Assembly: GCA_963989245.1 (NCBI GenBank)
Contig: OZ022349.1
Location: 26,646,759-26,710,758 of the forward strand
From: Nansenia antarctica
Lineage: Eukaryota; Chordata; Actinopteri; Argentiniformes; Microstomatidae
Reading direction: 5' to 3'
Length of the DNA stretch: 64,000 bases
How positions within the stretch are numbered: the first letter of the stretch is position 1; each line of letters begins with the position of its first letter. This document shows positions 1 to 11,337 of this stretch, in pieces. Both the position numbers and the translations under genes were made by a program. The notes under the pieces are model-generated. The model was given only the letters and a program-made list of their open reading frames with translations, searched no databases and was not told the DNA's origin.

Positions 1-756
1 GGAGGTTTATACGTGAATGCCATGTGGTGTAGTCATTGTTATTAATGTCCAGCTTTGCTTCTGCAAAAAACAACAACAACAACAACAACAACAAAAAGAA
101 CTGCAAAAATCATGAGCTCCATTTTGAGGTTGTATTTAGAATTATGTTCATCTTTTTTTTCTTTACTTCGTGTTTCTGTTTTGCTCTGAATTCTGGCACT
201 ATCAGTATTTATGTAATAAAAGATATATGGCAGATTATGTCTGGGTATATGGGGGATTTACTTTTAGGTCATATCATCGTCTGATCTTCAAATGTTTTAC
301 TACAATTCATGGGAAGATATAAAGGGAAACTTGAAAGTTGCCATATTTGTGTATTATCTCTTATGAAATAAGAGGAACTACAGTCCTGACCATTTTTGTA
401 TTTAATGCAGTTTTGTATCGTATTTCTTTTTGTTTCATTTGCTTCCATTCCTGGCATTCCTATGAGTGTAGGTTAATAAACAACCACTGGTTTTGTATAT
501 TCTATGTGTGATTATTGTCTCAATATATTACTCACTAATTGCTGAAAGCTTATAGGAAATCAAATAAGGCAAAATGTCTGTAGTTACACAGTGGACAAAG
601 CCCTATTGTAACTTAGTTATTCAGGCCTCTTCTGTTTTCATGACAAATGGCCATGACTCTCAACTTGTTTAGCTCATTGGCAGGCATGTAGACCTCAGAC
701 CAAAGACACTTAGATTTAGATTTAGTAAACAATTTGTTAGTTTTTTTGTTGGCTTT
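1..756. other. AT-rich intergenic sequence with a short (CAA)n tract
   Basis: No convincing coding exon is seen on either strand. A (CAA)n microsatellite of about eight units lies near 70-93. The rest is AT-rich, unremarkable sequence; the short open frames here have no recognisable domain. Confidence 0.6.
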
Positions 757-828
757 TCAGTTTGTAAAGCGTCTTTGAGTGTCCCGAAAAGCGCTATATA
801 AGTAATGTATTATTATTATTATTATTAT
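757..828 (+). mobile_element. L2-type LINE 3' terminus with (ATT)n tail
   Basis: The segment reads as the familiar L2-like 3' end: a 'CTTTGAGTGTCCCGAAAAGC' core, then a GCTATATAAGT motif and a terminal (ATT)n run. A very similar core (TTTGAGCTTCGGGAAAAGCGC) ends the element at about 47,499, which supports a shared family. The coding remnant next to it is on the opposite strand, so this is probably a separate 5'-truncated insertion. Confidence 0.6.
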
Positions 829-844
829 GTAATAATAGTAAGAG

Positions 845-1650
845 ACGGGTAGAAAGGGAAGAGGCAATGGTGAGGAGTTCAGAGAGATCAGACAGAAAAG
901 AGGGGTGTGGCTTCGGTGGGCGGTAGAGTAGGAGTGCAGTTATGGAGTTGGGGAGTGAAAAGGCGAGGTATTCGAAGGATGACATGGGTGGGAGGTTGAG
1001 GTCCAGTACAGTGACAGTTAGGGTGTGTTTGTGGAGAGCAGCGAGACCACCCCCTTGCTTAGAGAGGCGGGGTTTAGCGATGTAGGTGTAATTAAGGGGG
1101 GTGGCCTGGTTGAGTGAGTAGTAGTCTGAGGGTTGTTGCCAGGTTTCAGTGAGGAGAAGTATGCCCAGGTTGTTATCCAGTATCAGTTCAGATATGTCAG
1201 GGGATTTGTTGGAGAGAGAGCGAGTGTTCAACAGTGCAAGGGAGATGGATGGGGGAGCAGGGGGGAGAGAGCGGAGGTTTGAGGGGTCAGCGGTGCGGTG
1301 TGTGGTGATGACAGGTGAGCGAGAGTTAGTCCAGAATGAGGGGATGTTTGTGCCTTCAGGGTGGTGTGGAGTCCGGTGTCGATGTTGCTGGGAGCCTCGG
1401 TGGATGTAGCGGCGGCGGCGGAGAATGCCTGCCTTGGTGGCGGCGGTGGCAGCAGCAGCAGTGAGGCGAAGGTTATGGTTCAGTGAGTGAAGGTCAGTGG
1501 CAGTATAGGTGAGATGAGAGAAGGGCAGAGGGAGGTGGGGGGTAGGTGAGAAGGGCGGGAGTCCAGGGATAGAACGATAGGAGCAGCAGGAGGGTGAGTC
1601 CAAGTTGGAGATGAATCCAGAGTACAGGTGGGAGTAGTTCAGTGGATAGG
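845..1650 (-). pseudogene. L2-like LINE fragment: N-terminal region and start of APE endonuclease
   Basis: Minus-strand reading gives a Pro/Ser-rich leader followed by an AP-endonuclease-like start. It has 'LLNTRSLSNKSPDISELI' then 'LLLTETWQ', the typical opening of LINE endonucleases, and then 'ALLLYRPPKPHPSFLSDLSE'. The family would continue into GDFN and SDH endonuclease motifs and a reverse transcriptase, but the frame stops after about 270 codons in the (ATT)n tract shared with the neighbouring tail. It is a dead fragment. The L2/CR1 assignment rests on motif style only. Confidence 0.65.
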
Positions 1651-1764
1651 TTGGGAGTGACTAGTAGTTGGTGAGCAGTGAGTTGTGTAAACATGGCAGT
1701 GAACCAGAATGGCAGCGTGGTGTTGTTGTCATTGGTATTGCTGGCTTGGGACCGAACCGAATGT

Positions 1765-4170
1765 AGAGGGCCTCAGGTATGTAGAGGACCTCAGACATGT
1801 AGAGGACCTCAGGTATGTAGAGCACCTCAGGCATGTAGAGGACCTCAGACATGTAGAAGACCTCAGGTATGTAGAGGACCTCAGGCATGTAGAGGCCCTC
1901 AGGTATGTAGAGCACCTCAGGCATGTAGAGGAGGACCTCAGGTATGTAGAGGAGCACCTCAGACATGTAGAGGACCTCAGGCATGTAGAGGACCTCAGGT
2001 ATGTAGAGGACCTCAGGTATGTAGAGGACCTCAGGTATGTAGAGGACCTCAGGCATGTAGAGGACCTCAGGCATGTAGAGGACCTCAGGCATGTAGAAGA
2101 CCTCAGGCATGTAGAGGACCTCAGGCATGTAGAGGAGGAACTCAGGCATGTAGAGCACCTCAGGCATGTAGAGGCCCTCAGGTATGTAGAGGACCTCAGA
2201 CATGTAGAGGAGGACCTCAGGTATGTAGAGGAGCACCTCAGGCATGTAGAGCACCTCAGGCATGTAGAGGACCTCAGGCATGTAGAGGACCTCAGGCATG
2301 TAGAGGACCTCAGGCATGTAGAGGGGGACCTCAGGCATGTAGAGGACCTCAGGTATGTAGAGGACCTCAGGTATGTAGAGCACCTCAGGCATGTAGAGGA
2401 GGACCTCAGGTATGTAGAGGACCTCAGGTATGTAGAGGACCTCAGGCATGTAGAGGAGGACCTCAGGCATGTAGAGGCCCTCAGGTATGTAGAGGAGGAC
2501 CTCAGGCATGTAGAGCACCTCAGGCATGTAGAGGTCCTCAGGTATGTATAATGGACCTCAGGCATGTAGAGGACCTCAGGCATGTAGAGGAGGACCTCAG
2601 GTATGTAGAGGACCTCAGGTATGTAGAGGACCTCAGGCATGTAGAGGACCTCAGACATGTAGAGCACCTCAGGTATGTAGAGGACCTCAGACATGTAGAG
2701 GACCTCAGGCATGTAGAGGACCTCAGGCATGTAGAGGACCTCAGACATGTAGAGGACCTCAGGCATGTAGAGGTCCTCAGGCATGTAGAGGACCTCAGGT
2801 ATGTAGAGGACCTCAGGCATGTAGAGCACCTCAGGCATGTAGAGGACCTCAGACATGTAGAGCACCTCAGGCATGTAGAGCACCTCAGGCATGTAGAGGA
2901 CCTCAGGTATGTAGAGGACCTCAGGTATGTAGAGGACCTCAGGTATGTAGAGGACCTCAGGCATGTAGAGGACCTCAGGCATGTAGAGGACCTCAGGCAT
3001 GTAGAAGACCTCAGGCATGTAGAGGACCTCAGGCATGTAGAGGAGGAACTCAGGCATGTAGAGCACCTCAGGCATGTAGAGGCCCTCAGGTATGTAGAGG
3101 ACCTCAGACATGTAGAGGAGGACCTCAGGTATGTAGAGGAGCACCTCAGGCATGTAGAGCACCTCAGGCATGTAGAGGACCTCAGGCATGTAGAGGACCT
3201 CAGGCATGTAGAGGACCTCAGGCATGTAGAGGGGGACCTCAGGCATGTAGAGGACCTCAGGTATGTAGAGGACCTCAGGTATGTAGAGCACCTCAGGCAT
3301 GTAGAGGAGGACCTCAGGTATGTAGAGGACCTCAGGCATGTAGAGGAGGACCTCAGGCATGTAGAGGCCCTCAGGTATGTAGAGGAGGACCTCAGGCATG
3401 TAGAGCACCTCAGGCATGTAGAGGTCCTCAGGTATGTATAATGGACCTCAGGCATGTAGAGGACCTCAGGCATGTAGAGGAGGACCTCAGGTATGTAGAG
3501 GACCTCAGGTATGTAGAGGACCTCAGGCATGTAGAGGAGGAACTCAGGCATGTAGAGCACCTCAGGTATGTAGAGGACCTCAGACATGTAGAGGACCTCA
3601 GGCATGTAGAGGACCTCAGGCATGTAGAGGACCTCAGACATGTAGAGGACCTCAGGCATGTAGAGGTCCTCAGGCATGTAGAGGACCTCAGGTATGTAGA
3701 GGAACCTCAGGCATGTAGAGCACCTCAGGCATGTAGAGGACCTCAGGTATGTAGAGGACCTCAGGCATGTAGAGGACCTCAGGTATGTAGAGGACCTCAG
3801 ACATGTAGAGGACCTCAGGCATGTAGAGGACCTCAGGTATGTAGAGGACCTCAGGCATGTAGAGGACCTCAGGTATGTAGAGGACCTCAGGCATGTAGAG
3901 GAGGACCTCAGGTATGTAGAGGACCTCAGGCATGTAGAGGAGGACATCAGGCATGTAGAGCACCTCAGGTATGTAGAGGACCTCAGGTATGTAGAGGACC
4001 TCAGGCATGTAGAGCACCTCAGGTATGTAGAGGACCTCAGACATGTAGAGGACCTCAGGCATGTAGAGGACCTCAGGTATGTAGAGGACCTCAGGTATGT
4101 AGAGGACCTCAGGCATGTAGAGGACCTCAGACATGTAGAGGACCTCAGGTATGTAGAGGACCTCAGGTCC
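1765..4170. repeat. 18-bp minisatellite array with 890-bp higher-order repeat
   Basis: About 130 tandem copies of an 18-bp unit (consensus GTAGAGGACCTCAGGYAT) fill the segment. Some units carry 3-bp GAG additions, and some have GGCCCT, AGCACC or AGACAT variants. A diagnostic variant (GTCCTCAGGTATGTATAATG) occurs at 2533 and again at 3423, exactly 890 bp apart, with the same order of variant units around it, so a block of about 49 units was duplicated. Because 18 is a multiple of three, long frames stay open on both strands (reading CRGPQA, DLRHVE, MPEVLY, TCLRSS). These are by-products of repeat length, not proteins. Confidence 0.93.
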
Positions 4171-5439
4171 TTGACTGTTAAATGCCGACCCACATACCTC
4201 CCTAGGGAGTTTAACGCGGTGCTAATTACATGTGTGTATATAGCGCCTAGCGCAGACAGCAGAGTAGCATTGGCGCGACTATATGAAGTCAACAGTAGCC
4301 AACAAAGCACTGATCCACAGGCTATTCACATCATAGCGGGGGACTTTAATCATGTCGACCTGAAGGCAGTACTACCCAAGTTCTATCAGCATGTGAAATG
4401 TGCAACGAGAGGAGAAAAAACACTGGATAAGGTATACACCAACATCAAACGTGCTTACAAGGCTAGTCCGCTAGCTCATCTAGGCATGTCTGACCATGTG
4501 TCAATCCTCCTGATTCCTGCATACACTACAATGGGGAAAAGTGCTCCCATCACCACTAAGACTGTCAGAACCTGGCCAGAAGGGTCCGCTCCACTGCAGA
4601 TCTGCCTAAATGACACCCTATGGCAGGAATATGAGCATGAGGACCTGGAACAGTACACGTCGTCGGTTCTGAACCACATAGTGAACTGCACCAACTCAGT
4701 CACCGTGGACAAACGGGTCCGGGTCTACCCCAACACGAAGCCATGGATGACTGGGAAGGTCCAAAAACTGATCAACGAGAGGGACAACGCCTTCTTCGCA
4801 GGGAAGAGCACGCCGCTGTACAGCTCCACCAGGGCCAACCTAAAGCGCGGCATCAAAGCGGCCAAGGCAGAGCACAGAGAGAAGATTGAGGAATGCCTCC
4901 TGAGCAACGACTCCAGGCGGATGTGGCAGGGGGTTCAGCAGATGACAAACTTCAGAGCCAACAGGCTCACAGCCGCAGAGGACGACCCCCTGCTGGCGGG
5001 AAAGCTGAACACCTTCTACGCCCGGTTCGACGAGGGGCGAACGGAGGTAACCGCAACACAAACACCACTCTCTCCAGCTCTCAGCAGCCTCACCCTCACA
5101 GAGCATGAGGTGAGACGCGTACTGAAGGCGGTGGACCCCAGGAAAGCCTCGGGGCCGGATGGCGTCCTGGGACGGGTGCTGAGAGACTGCGCCGACCAGC
5201 TGGCCGGGGTTTTCACCAACATCTTTAACCAGTCCCTGTCCCAGGCCACTGTCCCACCCTGCCTGAAAACCTCAACTATCATCCCAGTCCCGAAGAAAAG
5301 CACGGTGAGCTGCCTAAACGACTACCGCCCGGTGGCACTCACACCAATCATCATGAAGTGCTTCGAGAAACTAGTCCGGGCCCACATACTCACACGCCTC
5401 CCGCCCAACCTGGATCCATACCACTACATGCAAAGGTGA
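4171..5439 (+). pseudogene. LINE ORF2 fragment: endonuclease C-terminus to mid reverse transcriptase
   Basis: The 422-codon open frame belongs to a non-LTR retrotransposon of the CR1/L2/jockey group. It starts inside the AP endonuclease ('FNAVLITCVYIAPSAD'), then shows the GDFN motif ('IHIIAGDFNHVDL') near residue 57 and the SDH motif ('GMSDHVSILLIP') near residue 105. The reverse transcriptase begins about residue 310 with 'KAVDPRKASGPDGVLGRVLR' and 'CLNDYRPVALTPIIMKCFEK'. It ends at 5439, before the catalytic YADD box. The 5' part is replaced by the minisatellite, whose DLR/VE reading frame runs directly into the endonuclease frame. No TSD was identified. It is non-functional. Confidence 0.85.
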
Positions 5440-5564
5440 TGTAAAAATTGCAATTTATGCATAATAATATCTAATAATAACAAATATGCATACAATGGCA
5501 ATATATGCTATAAAATATGAATATGTTTTAAGGGACAATTAATTAAATTATAACAATTTTTCAG
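5440..5564. other. AT-rich intron-like sequence ending in a splice acceptor
   Basis: AT-rich spacer between the LINE fragment and the first recognisable exon. It ends with a pyrimidine-rich AATTTTTCAG acceptor at 5555-5564. Confidence 0.45.
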
Positions 5565-5900
5565 ATTGACCAGAACATCCAAATTGCCCAGGCAAGGCAG
5601 AAAAAGGCCTACGAGGCCCGGAACAAAAAGGGGGTCAAATCCTTTGACTTCAAAGTTGGGGATGAGGTCCTACGGGCAAACAAGCGGAAGAGGGAACAGG
5701 AGGTGAGCATGATGCTGAATGGTAAATAATAGTGCTTTTTGTTAGTTCAATAGTTGTGATTGCACCATGCATTTTATTCCTTCAGTGTGAGCGGTCTGAC
5801 AGTGTGGTGGGCAGCAATGCCATAAGAAATGACCACAGCTATGCCGCAACAATGCGAGAGGAAGACGCCAAGAAAAAGAGGACAGAAGACGACAACTTGG
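5565..5900 (+). CDS. Two internal exons of an integrase-tail-like gene (KRBA2/GIN-type, Ty3/Gypsy-derived)
   Basis: Exon A is 5565-5702 (46 codons, phase 0 at both ends, TTTTTCAG before and GTGAGC after). It encodes 'IDQNIQIAQARQKKAYEARN' and 'FDFKVGDEVLRANKRKRE'. This resembles the segment after the catalytic core in Ty3/Gypsy integrases and in domesticated KRBA2/GIN1-like proteins (NIxxAQxKQKxAY...FxVGDxVL). An 83-bp intron follows. Exon B is 5786-5900 (TTCCTTCAG acceptor, G|GTATGT donor, phase 1) and encodes a charged stretch with 'MREEDAKKKRTEDDN' that I do not recognise. Exon B is phase-compatible with the exon at 14875. Upstream exons carrying a catalytic core are not in the window. It may be a host gene derived from a retroelement or a decaying copy. 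Confidence 0.5.
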
Positions 5901-6031
5901 GTATGTTTCTCTTCACCAGTACTGTATATTACTATAACCGTATACAGTGGCGGATTAACGCATAGGCTTACTAGGCTGCAGCCTAGGGCCACCACCACTA
6001 GGGGGCCACCTAACATTGGATTTTTTTTTTT

Positions 6032-6070
<39 letters not shown>

Positions 6071-6239
6071 TAACATATTATTTTCTATCCTGAGGCGGCG
6101 AGGCCCCCCTATATTTTCTATCCTGAGGCCCCCCTATATTTTCTATCCGCTTGTTAAGTCTGAAGTTCAAAAGTGACGTTTAGCCATTTCCGTTTTGGAA
6201 ACCAAACCAAACCAAACCAGAAATTCAAAAGTTGCAAAA

Positions 6240-8788
6240 ATGAAGCGGACGCACATGAGTGGGGCCAAAAAACGAAAAGAACTAATGAAAAAAGAACTAA
6301 ATATAGCAAAGTTGCCCAAGATTTCAAAAAAAAATTCTAATAATGCTGCTGCGCCTGAAACGACCAATGTTGTCGAGAGTGAGAGCCACGAAACGGTTAG
6401 CTCTGGGTCGGGTGTCGCTAGCACAAGCAGTGCTGAGGCGAACATGGCCATGGGGGGAGAGATGCAGGCTGTCGAGGCTGAGCGCGGAGAAGAGACACTA
6501 ACTTTACCAGTACCACCACCAGCTGACAGTGACACTGATGATACCGAGCAGGACAATCAAGAAGAGGAGGCAACACGTGGACCACCAAGTCCAGACACAA
6601 ATCCTACCACCACTTACAGCTCGGATCCTGGATTGTGGGATACAGTTGGTGAAGACATGAGAACATATTGGATTAAGATGGGGCCACAATGTTGTCAAAA
6701 TGAAGATGCTAATGTCGCCGCTTCAGAAACACAGCACAAGCATCAGAAGAGGTATTTTTCAAAAACACTATTTAAAAGAAAAAAGTCAAATGGCGAAACC
6801 GTGCCTCGAGAATGGTTAATTTATTCACCTGCAAAAGGAAAAGTATTTTGTTTCGCATGTAAATTATTTGGTGACGGTGCTCATAAATTCAAAACAGGCT
6901 ACAATGACTGGGAAAACGCAGCAGTGTGTCTGGCTGAGCATGAAGGTTCCGAAAGCCATGTGATGCGCAGCGCTGCTGCTGGCTGTATTGACTCAGAACT
7001 AAAAAAGCAGTTTAACAACGAGTGTGCTTATTGGACAGATGTGTTAAAGCGAGTGGTTGTAGTGGTGAAGTTTCTTGCAGAGCGAGGATTACCATTGAGG
7101 GGACACTGTGAAACCTTTGGCCAGCCTGATAATGGGAATTTTATGGGTGTTTTGGAAGCGATCAGTGTGTTTGATCCATTCTTGAAAGCGCACATAGACA
7201 AATATGGAAATGCTGGCAAGGGAACCACATCTTACCTCTCATCAACAACATGCTTAGAATTTATTGAATTGATGGGAGAGCATGTCCTAGCTGAGATAAT
7301 CAGTCAGGTAAAAATAGCAAAGTATTTTTCAATCAGCGTCGACTCTACACCAGATGTTGCACACACAGACCAGCTCACATTCATCATACGATATGTGTCA
7401 CCAGATGGATGCGTGGAGGAGCGTTTTCTTAAGTTTTTGCCAATTCAGAGTCATTCAGGGGAGTCACTTTATCAGTCTGTTCTTGGCGTTTTGGAAGAAA
7501 TGGGCATTGACATCAATAACTGCCGAGGCCAATGTTATGACAATGCAGCCAACATGTCCGGCATTTACAGTGGTTTGCAAGCACGCATTAAGAAGATAAA
7601 TAATTTGGCCGAGTGGGTATACCCTGCGCAGCGCATACACTCAATTTAGTGGGAGTTGCCGGTGTAGATTGTTGCCCTGTGACAATGGAATTTTTAAATT
7701 TTGTACAGACACTTTATAATTTTTGTTCCAAATCCACGGCGCGTTGGCAGATAATAACTGCGGGGCTAAATGTTATTGACAACAAGAGGCTGGAGACATT
7801 GAAAAGTTTGTCAGATACTAGATGGTCAGCACATGCGCAAGCAACAAAAGCACTACACCAGAACTATGCCAACATCCAAGAGTCACTGAAGAAGATGAGC
7901 GATGACCCGATCCAAACTGGCGATACTCGGGATGAAGCCACGACACTTTACACAAAGATGGAAAAATTAGAGAACGCCTTTCTGTGTTCTATGTGGAACA
8001 CCATACTGCAGCGCTTTCACAAAACTAGCGAAGCTCTACAGGCAGTAGAGCTGGATTTATGTAATGCTGTTGATTTAGTCTACTCATTGAGGGATTACGT
8101 GGCCAGTCTTCGGGACGATTTTGACAAGTTTGCTGCAAAAAACATGTCCCCGTTGTCCCAATACTACAAAGCAGACACACAGAGGCAGAGAAGACGAAAA
8201 AAACAGGCAGATGAATCCACTGAACCTGACTGTGAGCGATCAGGCCGAGACAACTTTAAAGTAACGGTTTATATCACTGTCATAGATCGACTCGTCATGG
8301 AACTAGAGAGGAGGTATCACTCATACAAAGATATTCAGCAGACATTTGGTTTTTTGAACAATATTCCATCCATCTCCATGCTAGATCTTCGCACAAGAGC
8401 GGCTAATCTGCAGAAGAAATATGCAGGTGATCTGGAGGAAGATTTTTGGGAGGAAATCAGACAATTCAGGGAATTCATTAAAGAAAATGAGGACACCTCA
8501 GCGAGGTCACTGCTGAAACTTATAAGAGGAAGGAAAATACAGGCAGTGTTTCCCAATGTTGATGTTGCACTCCGACTGTTTATGACTCTGCCTGTAACGA
8601 ATGCCAGCGGGGAGCGGTCTTTTTCTAAACTGGCACTTGTCAAAAACAAACTAAGATCCACAATGGGCCAAGAGAGGCTAAATCACCTGTGCCTGATGTC
8701 AATTGAGTCTGACATTCTGCGCACATTGGATTACACCAGCCTCATTAAGGACTTTGCTGCCAGAAAATCAAGGAAAAATACCTTCTAA
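6240..8788 (+). pseudogene. hAT transposase (TTF-type zinc finger / DUF4371 / ZMYM-like), one frameshift
   Basis: DNA transposase of the hAT 'zinc finger MYM-type 1-like' group, which would cut and paste element A. ATG at 6240 opens a basic leader. Around residues 195-250 is a TTF-type zinc finger ('REWLIYSPAKGKVFCFACKLF' style with Cys-x2-Cys and His). The RNase H-like core follows: 'SVDSTPDVAHTDQLTFIIRY' and 'CYDNAANMSGIYSGLQARI'. The frame breaks near 7625: 5' coding continues to a stop at 7649, while the next frame resumes at 'IPCAAHTLNLVG'. A net one-base loss or two-base gain would explain it. The C-terminal dimerisation region is present ('LPVTNASGERSFSKLALVKN'), ending at TAA 8786-8788. 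Apart from this single break the protein is about 850 residues, close to full family length. Confidence 0.88.
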
Positions 8789-8882
8789 GGGTAGGACCAT
8801 TTATGATTGTGTTGCCTTAATCTGGGCATCTATCTCTTATTTTGTGGATGTAATTTGGACTGTTGCTGTATTGATTTTGTGT

Positions 8883-8885
<3 letters not shown>

Positions 8886-8947
<62 letters not shown>

Positions 8948-9250
8948 ACAACAGGAGAGCAACAGAGAGACAGACAGCAGGAGAGGACAGCAACAGAGAG
9001 ACAGACAACAGGACAGCAACAAAGAGACAGACAACAGGACAGCAACAAAGAGACAGACAACAGGACAGCAACAGAGAGACAGACAACAGGAGAAGAGAGC
9101 AAAAGAGAGACAGACAACAGGAGAGGAGAGCAACAGAGAGACAGACAACAGGACAGCAACAGAGAGACAGACAACAGGAGAAGAGAGTAACAGAGAGACA
9201 GACAACAGGACAGCAACAGAGAGACAGACAACAGGAGAGGAGAGCAATAG
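8886..9250. repeat. (CT)n microsatellite and CAGACAACAGG minisatellite within hAT element A
   Basis: A perfect CT run (about 8888-8944) passes directly into roughly 12 imperfect copies of a 26-31-bp unit built from AGAGAGACAGACAACAGGA and CAGCAA. The array is part of the transposon's 3' untranslated region, since a shorter inverted version recurs in the related copy at about 12,285-12,385. Confidence 0.85.
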
Positions 9251-9432
9251 AGACAGAACTGAGGTGAGGTGAGCAACAGAGATAGTTCAGGATGATAACA
9301 ACCTTTTCAGTGCATTTTTTATTGTTTGCATTATGTTATTAAAGCACAATGTGTTTTATGGTAAAGCATTATGAGTGGTCTGTGTGTGCAGGGTGCTCGT
9401 GAGTTGTGTTTTTTGGGGAGGGGGAGGCTCGT

Positions 9433-9562
9433 GTATGAATGAATGAATGAATGAATGAATGAATGGACTTTATTGTCATTGCTACAGTACAGGTACCAAA
9501 CAACGAAATTTAGGAGGGGTGGCTCCCCTGGTGTTAGGAAAGGAAAAAAAAAAAAAAAAAAG
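9433..9562 (-). mobile_element. Short non-LTR 3' tail inserted in hAT element A
   Basis: A (TGAA)n run (9433-9463) followed by GGACTTTATTGTCATTGCTACAGTACAGGTACC and ACAACGAAATT looks like the 3' end of a LINE or LINE-tailed SINE in minus orientation. The related hAT copy at 12,058 lacks this block between the equivalent flanks (GGAGGCTYGTGTATG and the G-rich stretch), so it is a secondary insertion. Similar tails occur at about 22,650 and 46,080. Confidence 0.6.
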
Positions 9563-9800
9563 GGGGGGGGGGCCTCACACAAAGGAGTAGCCTAGGGCCA
9601 CTGACCACCTTAATCCGCCACTGACCGTATATGAAAACGGTGCCACTACACTAGTGGTCACCAACCCGTCGATCGCGATCGACTGGTAGATCTTTGAGAC
9701 TTTCCCTGTAGATCTTTGATTGATTAAAAAAAAAAAAAAAAATGTAACTTTTTATTTTATTTTTATTTTATAAATACACAAAGAGCCTATGTTTTGCACA

Positions 9801-9834
<34 letters not shown>

Positions 9835-10126
9835 GCAAACTGTTGTGTCGCAAATGCTGCATGAAAGTGACCAATCAGATAAGAGAATAGTACTGCTACG
9901 TGACTCGCAAAAAAAACATTTGTCAAAATGGTTTTCCAGGATTCTACAACAAAGGTGGATTTCTTCACTCTTTTGCACTTAAAGGAGAAAACGAGGGGTG
10001 TGGATATTTACAATGAGTTCAAAAAATATGTCGGTGAAAATGACATACCCATTCATAAACTAGTGGCGATTACTACTGACGGGGCCCCAGCAATGCGCGG
10101 TGCGCGCAATGGATTTATTGGACTGT

Positions 10127-11337
10127 GTCGTAATCAGGGGCGGATTTAGGATCGTAGGAGATCCGGGGCTTAGCCCAGAGGGAGACTATAATGTGCGCGC
10201 GGAGCGCGCCGAATTTTTTTGCCTTCAACCTTCAACTTACCACCACCTTAAAGCGGACAAAAGGCACTGGAGAACACATATACATTCACACCCTTTAATG
10301 AAGCAAACTAATTGTGGTGGTTCTGGGCACAGAGGGAGGTCAGCACACGTAGCTCCCCCTGTCAGTCACCATCATTTATATTTGTATAGAATTACATAAT
10401 TGATGGGCTGAGGCTAGTTATGTTACAGTATGTATATCAGGGCAGACTCTGTGCTCACCACTTATATTGTATTTAGAGTCTTGTCCTGTGTTATATGACG
10501 ATATATTACATGTATTGTTGGCCTGTGTATAGTACTGTGAAATCAAATCCCCCCTGGGACATTAAACAAACTTAGTTAGTTAGAGTTACATCTTAGGATA
10601 GATTTGAGTCATGTTCTGTATACATACATACTACCATAAGGGCATACTTAATGTGGTTACTCCATGTTTACTAGCTGTAACATTAACGTTACATCATTCT
10701 TTTTCACTTGTTACTCAGTCAACCAGAGTGCAGATATCAAAGACTATCAGCCTGTTATTCACTTTATTTGAATAAGTATTATAAGTATAATATTACTTTA
10801 TTTGAATAAGTATTATCCTTTGTTTGATTTCTTACCATGTACCGTAACAGTACCTTGCTATGTTTCATTTTCATTATAACATAACGTTATGTTATGATAG
10901 CCAGCTAGCATTAGCAAACCGGAAAAGTAGTGTCAGTGAGTCAGTCACCTTTCTAATAAGATTCACAAACCTGAAACATCATCTATGTCATCACTGCTGG
11001 TGAAGTCATTGTTGTCAGCTGCTGATACGGCTGCTGCAACAGTTCTTGGCGCTTGTTTTGTTGAAAACAACTTTGGGATATCCATCCTTACAATTGTGCA
11101 AGTCAGGCACTGATTGACATCACTTCTTCTTCAGGGCAGGGTAGGCTACGCAGTATGCAGGCTAATGTCGCGCAGCTGCTGCCTCTCTGTTGGACTCCGG
11201 TACTGCACGTTACTCACGAGAGTATTTTTTTATTTTTTTATTTTTTATTTTTTTAAGTAAAACATTCGGGGCTTTTCAGAAAACATCCGGGGCTTGAGCC
11301 CCAGTAGCCACCCCCTAGCGCCGCCCCTGGTCGTAAT
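10127..11337. mobile_element. Non-autonomous hAT (1,195 bp) nested in element B, TSD GTCGTAAT
   Basis: Occupies 10135-11329 between exact GTCGTAAT copies (10127-10134, 11330-11337). The left end is CAGGGGCGGATTTAGG and the right end read inward is CAGGGGCGGCGCTAGG. Subterminal GGGGCTTAGCCC and GGGGCTTGAGCCCC palindromes are also present. No transposase was recognised, and the interior is AT-rich with scattered stops. It splits the element B transposase between 'GLCRN' and 'DPDFPSF'. Confidence 0.92.

Larger units (their letters stand above)
5937..9631 (+). mobile_element. hAT transposon (element A, 3,679 bp) with exact 8-bp TSD
   Basis: The element spans 5945-9623 and is bracketed by the exact duplication ACCGTATA (5937-5944 and 9624-9631). 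Its ends are inverted: CAGTGGCGGATTAACG on the left and, read from the right, CAGTGGCGGATTAAGG. An 8-bp TSD and CA(G/A)TG-type ends are hallmarks of the hAT superfamily. It carries one transposase gene in plus orientation, a CT microsatellite, a minisatellite, and a small retroposon tail near its 3' end. The nearly intact gene and perfect TSD suggest a fairly young insertion. It sits inside the intron between exons B and C of the integrase-like gene. Confidence 0.93.

Noticed and set aside
757..1650. Twin-priming inversion of one LINE
   Set aside because: In twin priming the inverted 5' segment lies upstream of the 3' tail. Here it lies downstream of the plus-strand tail, so two insertions or a rearrangement fit better.
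1765..4170. CRISPR-like array
   Set aside because: Repeats are directly adjacent with no unique spacers, no cas genes, and the context is a vertebrate genome.
1678..4181. Very long open frames (MPEVLY, CRGPQA, DLRHVE and TCLRSS repeats) on both strands
   Set aside because: The unit is 18 bp, so frames stay open on several strands and phases at once. No start context, splice sites or non-repeat domain, and the 890-bp duplication shifts frame.
8881..9276. Frames of Ser-Leu and Arg-Glu dipeptides and TTG/DRQ repeats
   Set aside because: Translations of a CT microsatellite and minisatellite in the hAT 3' region; no domain.
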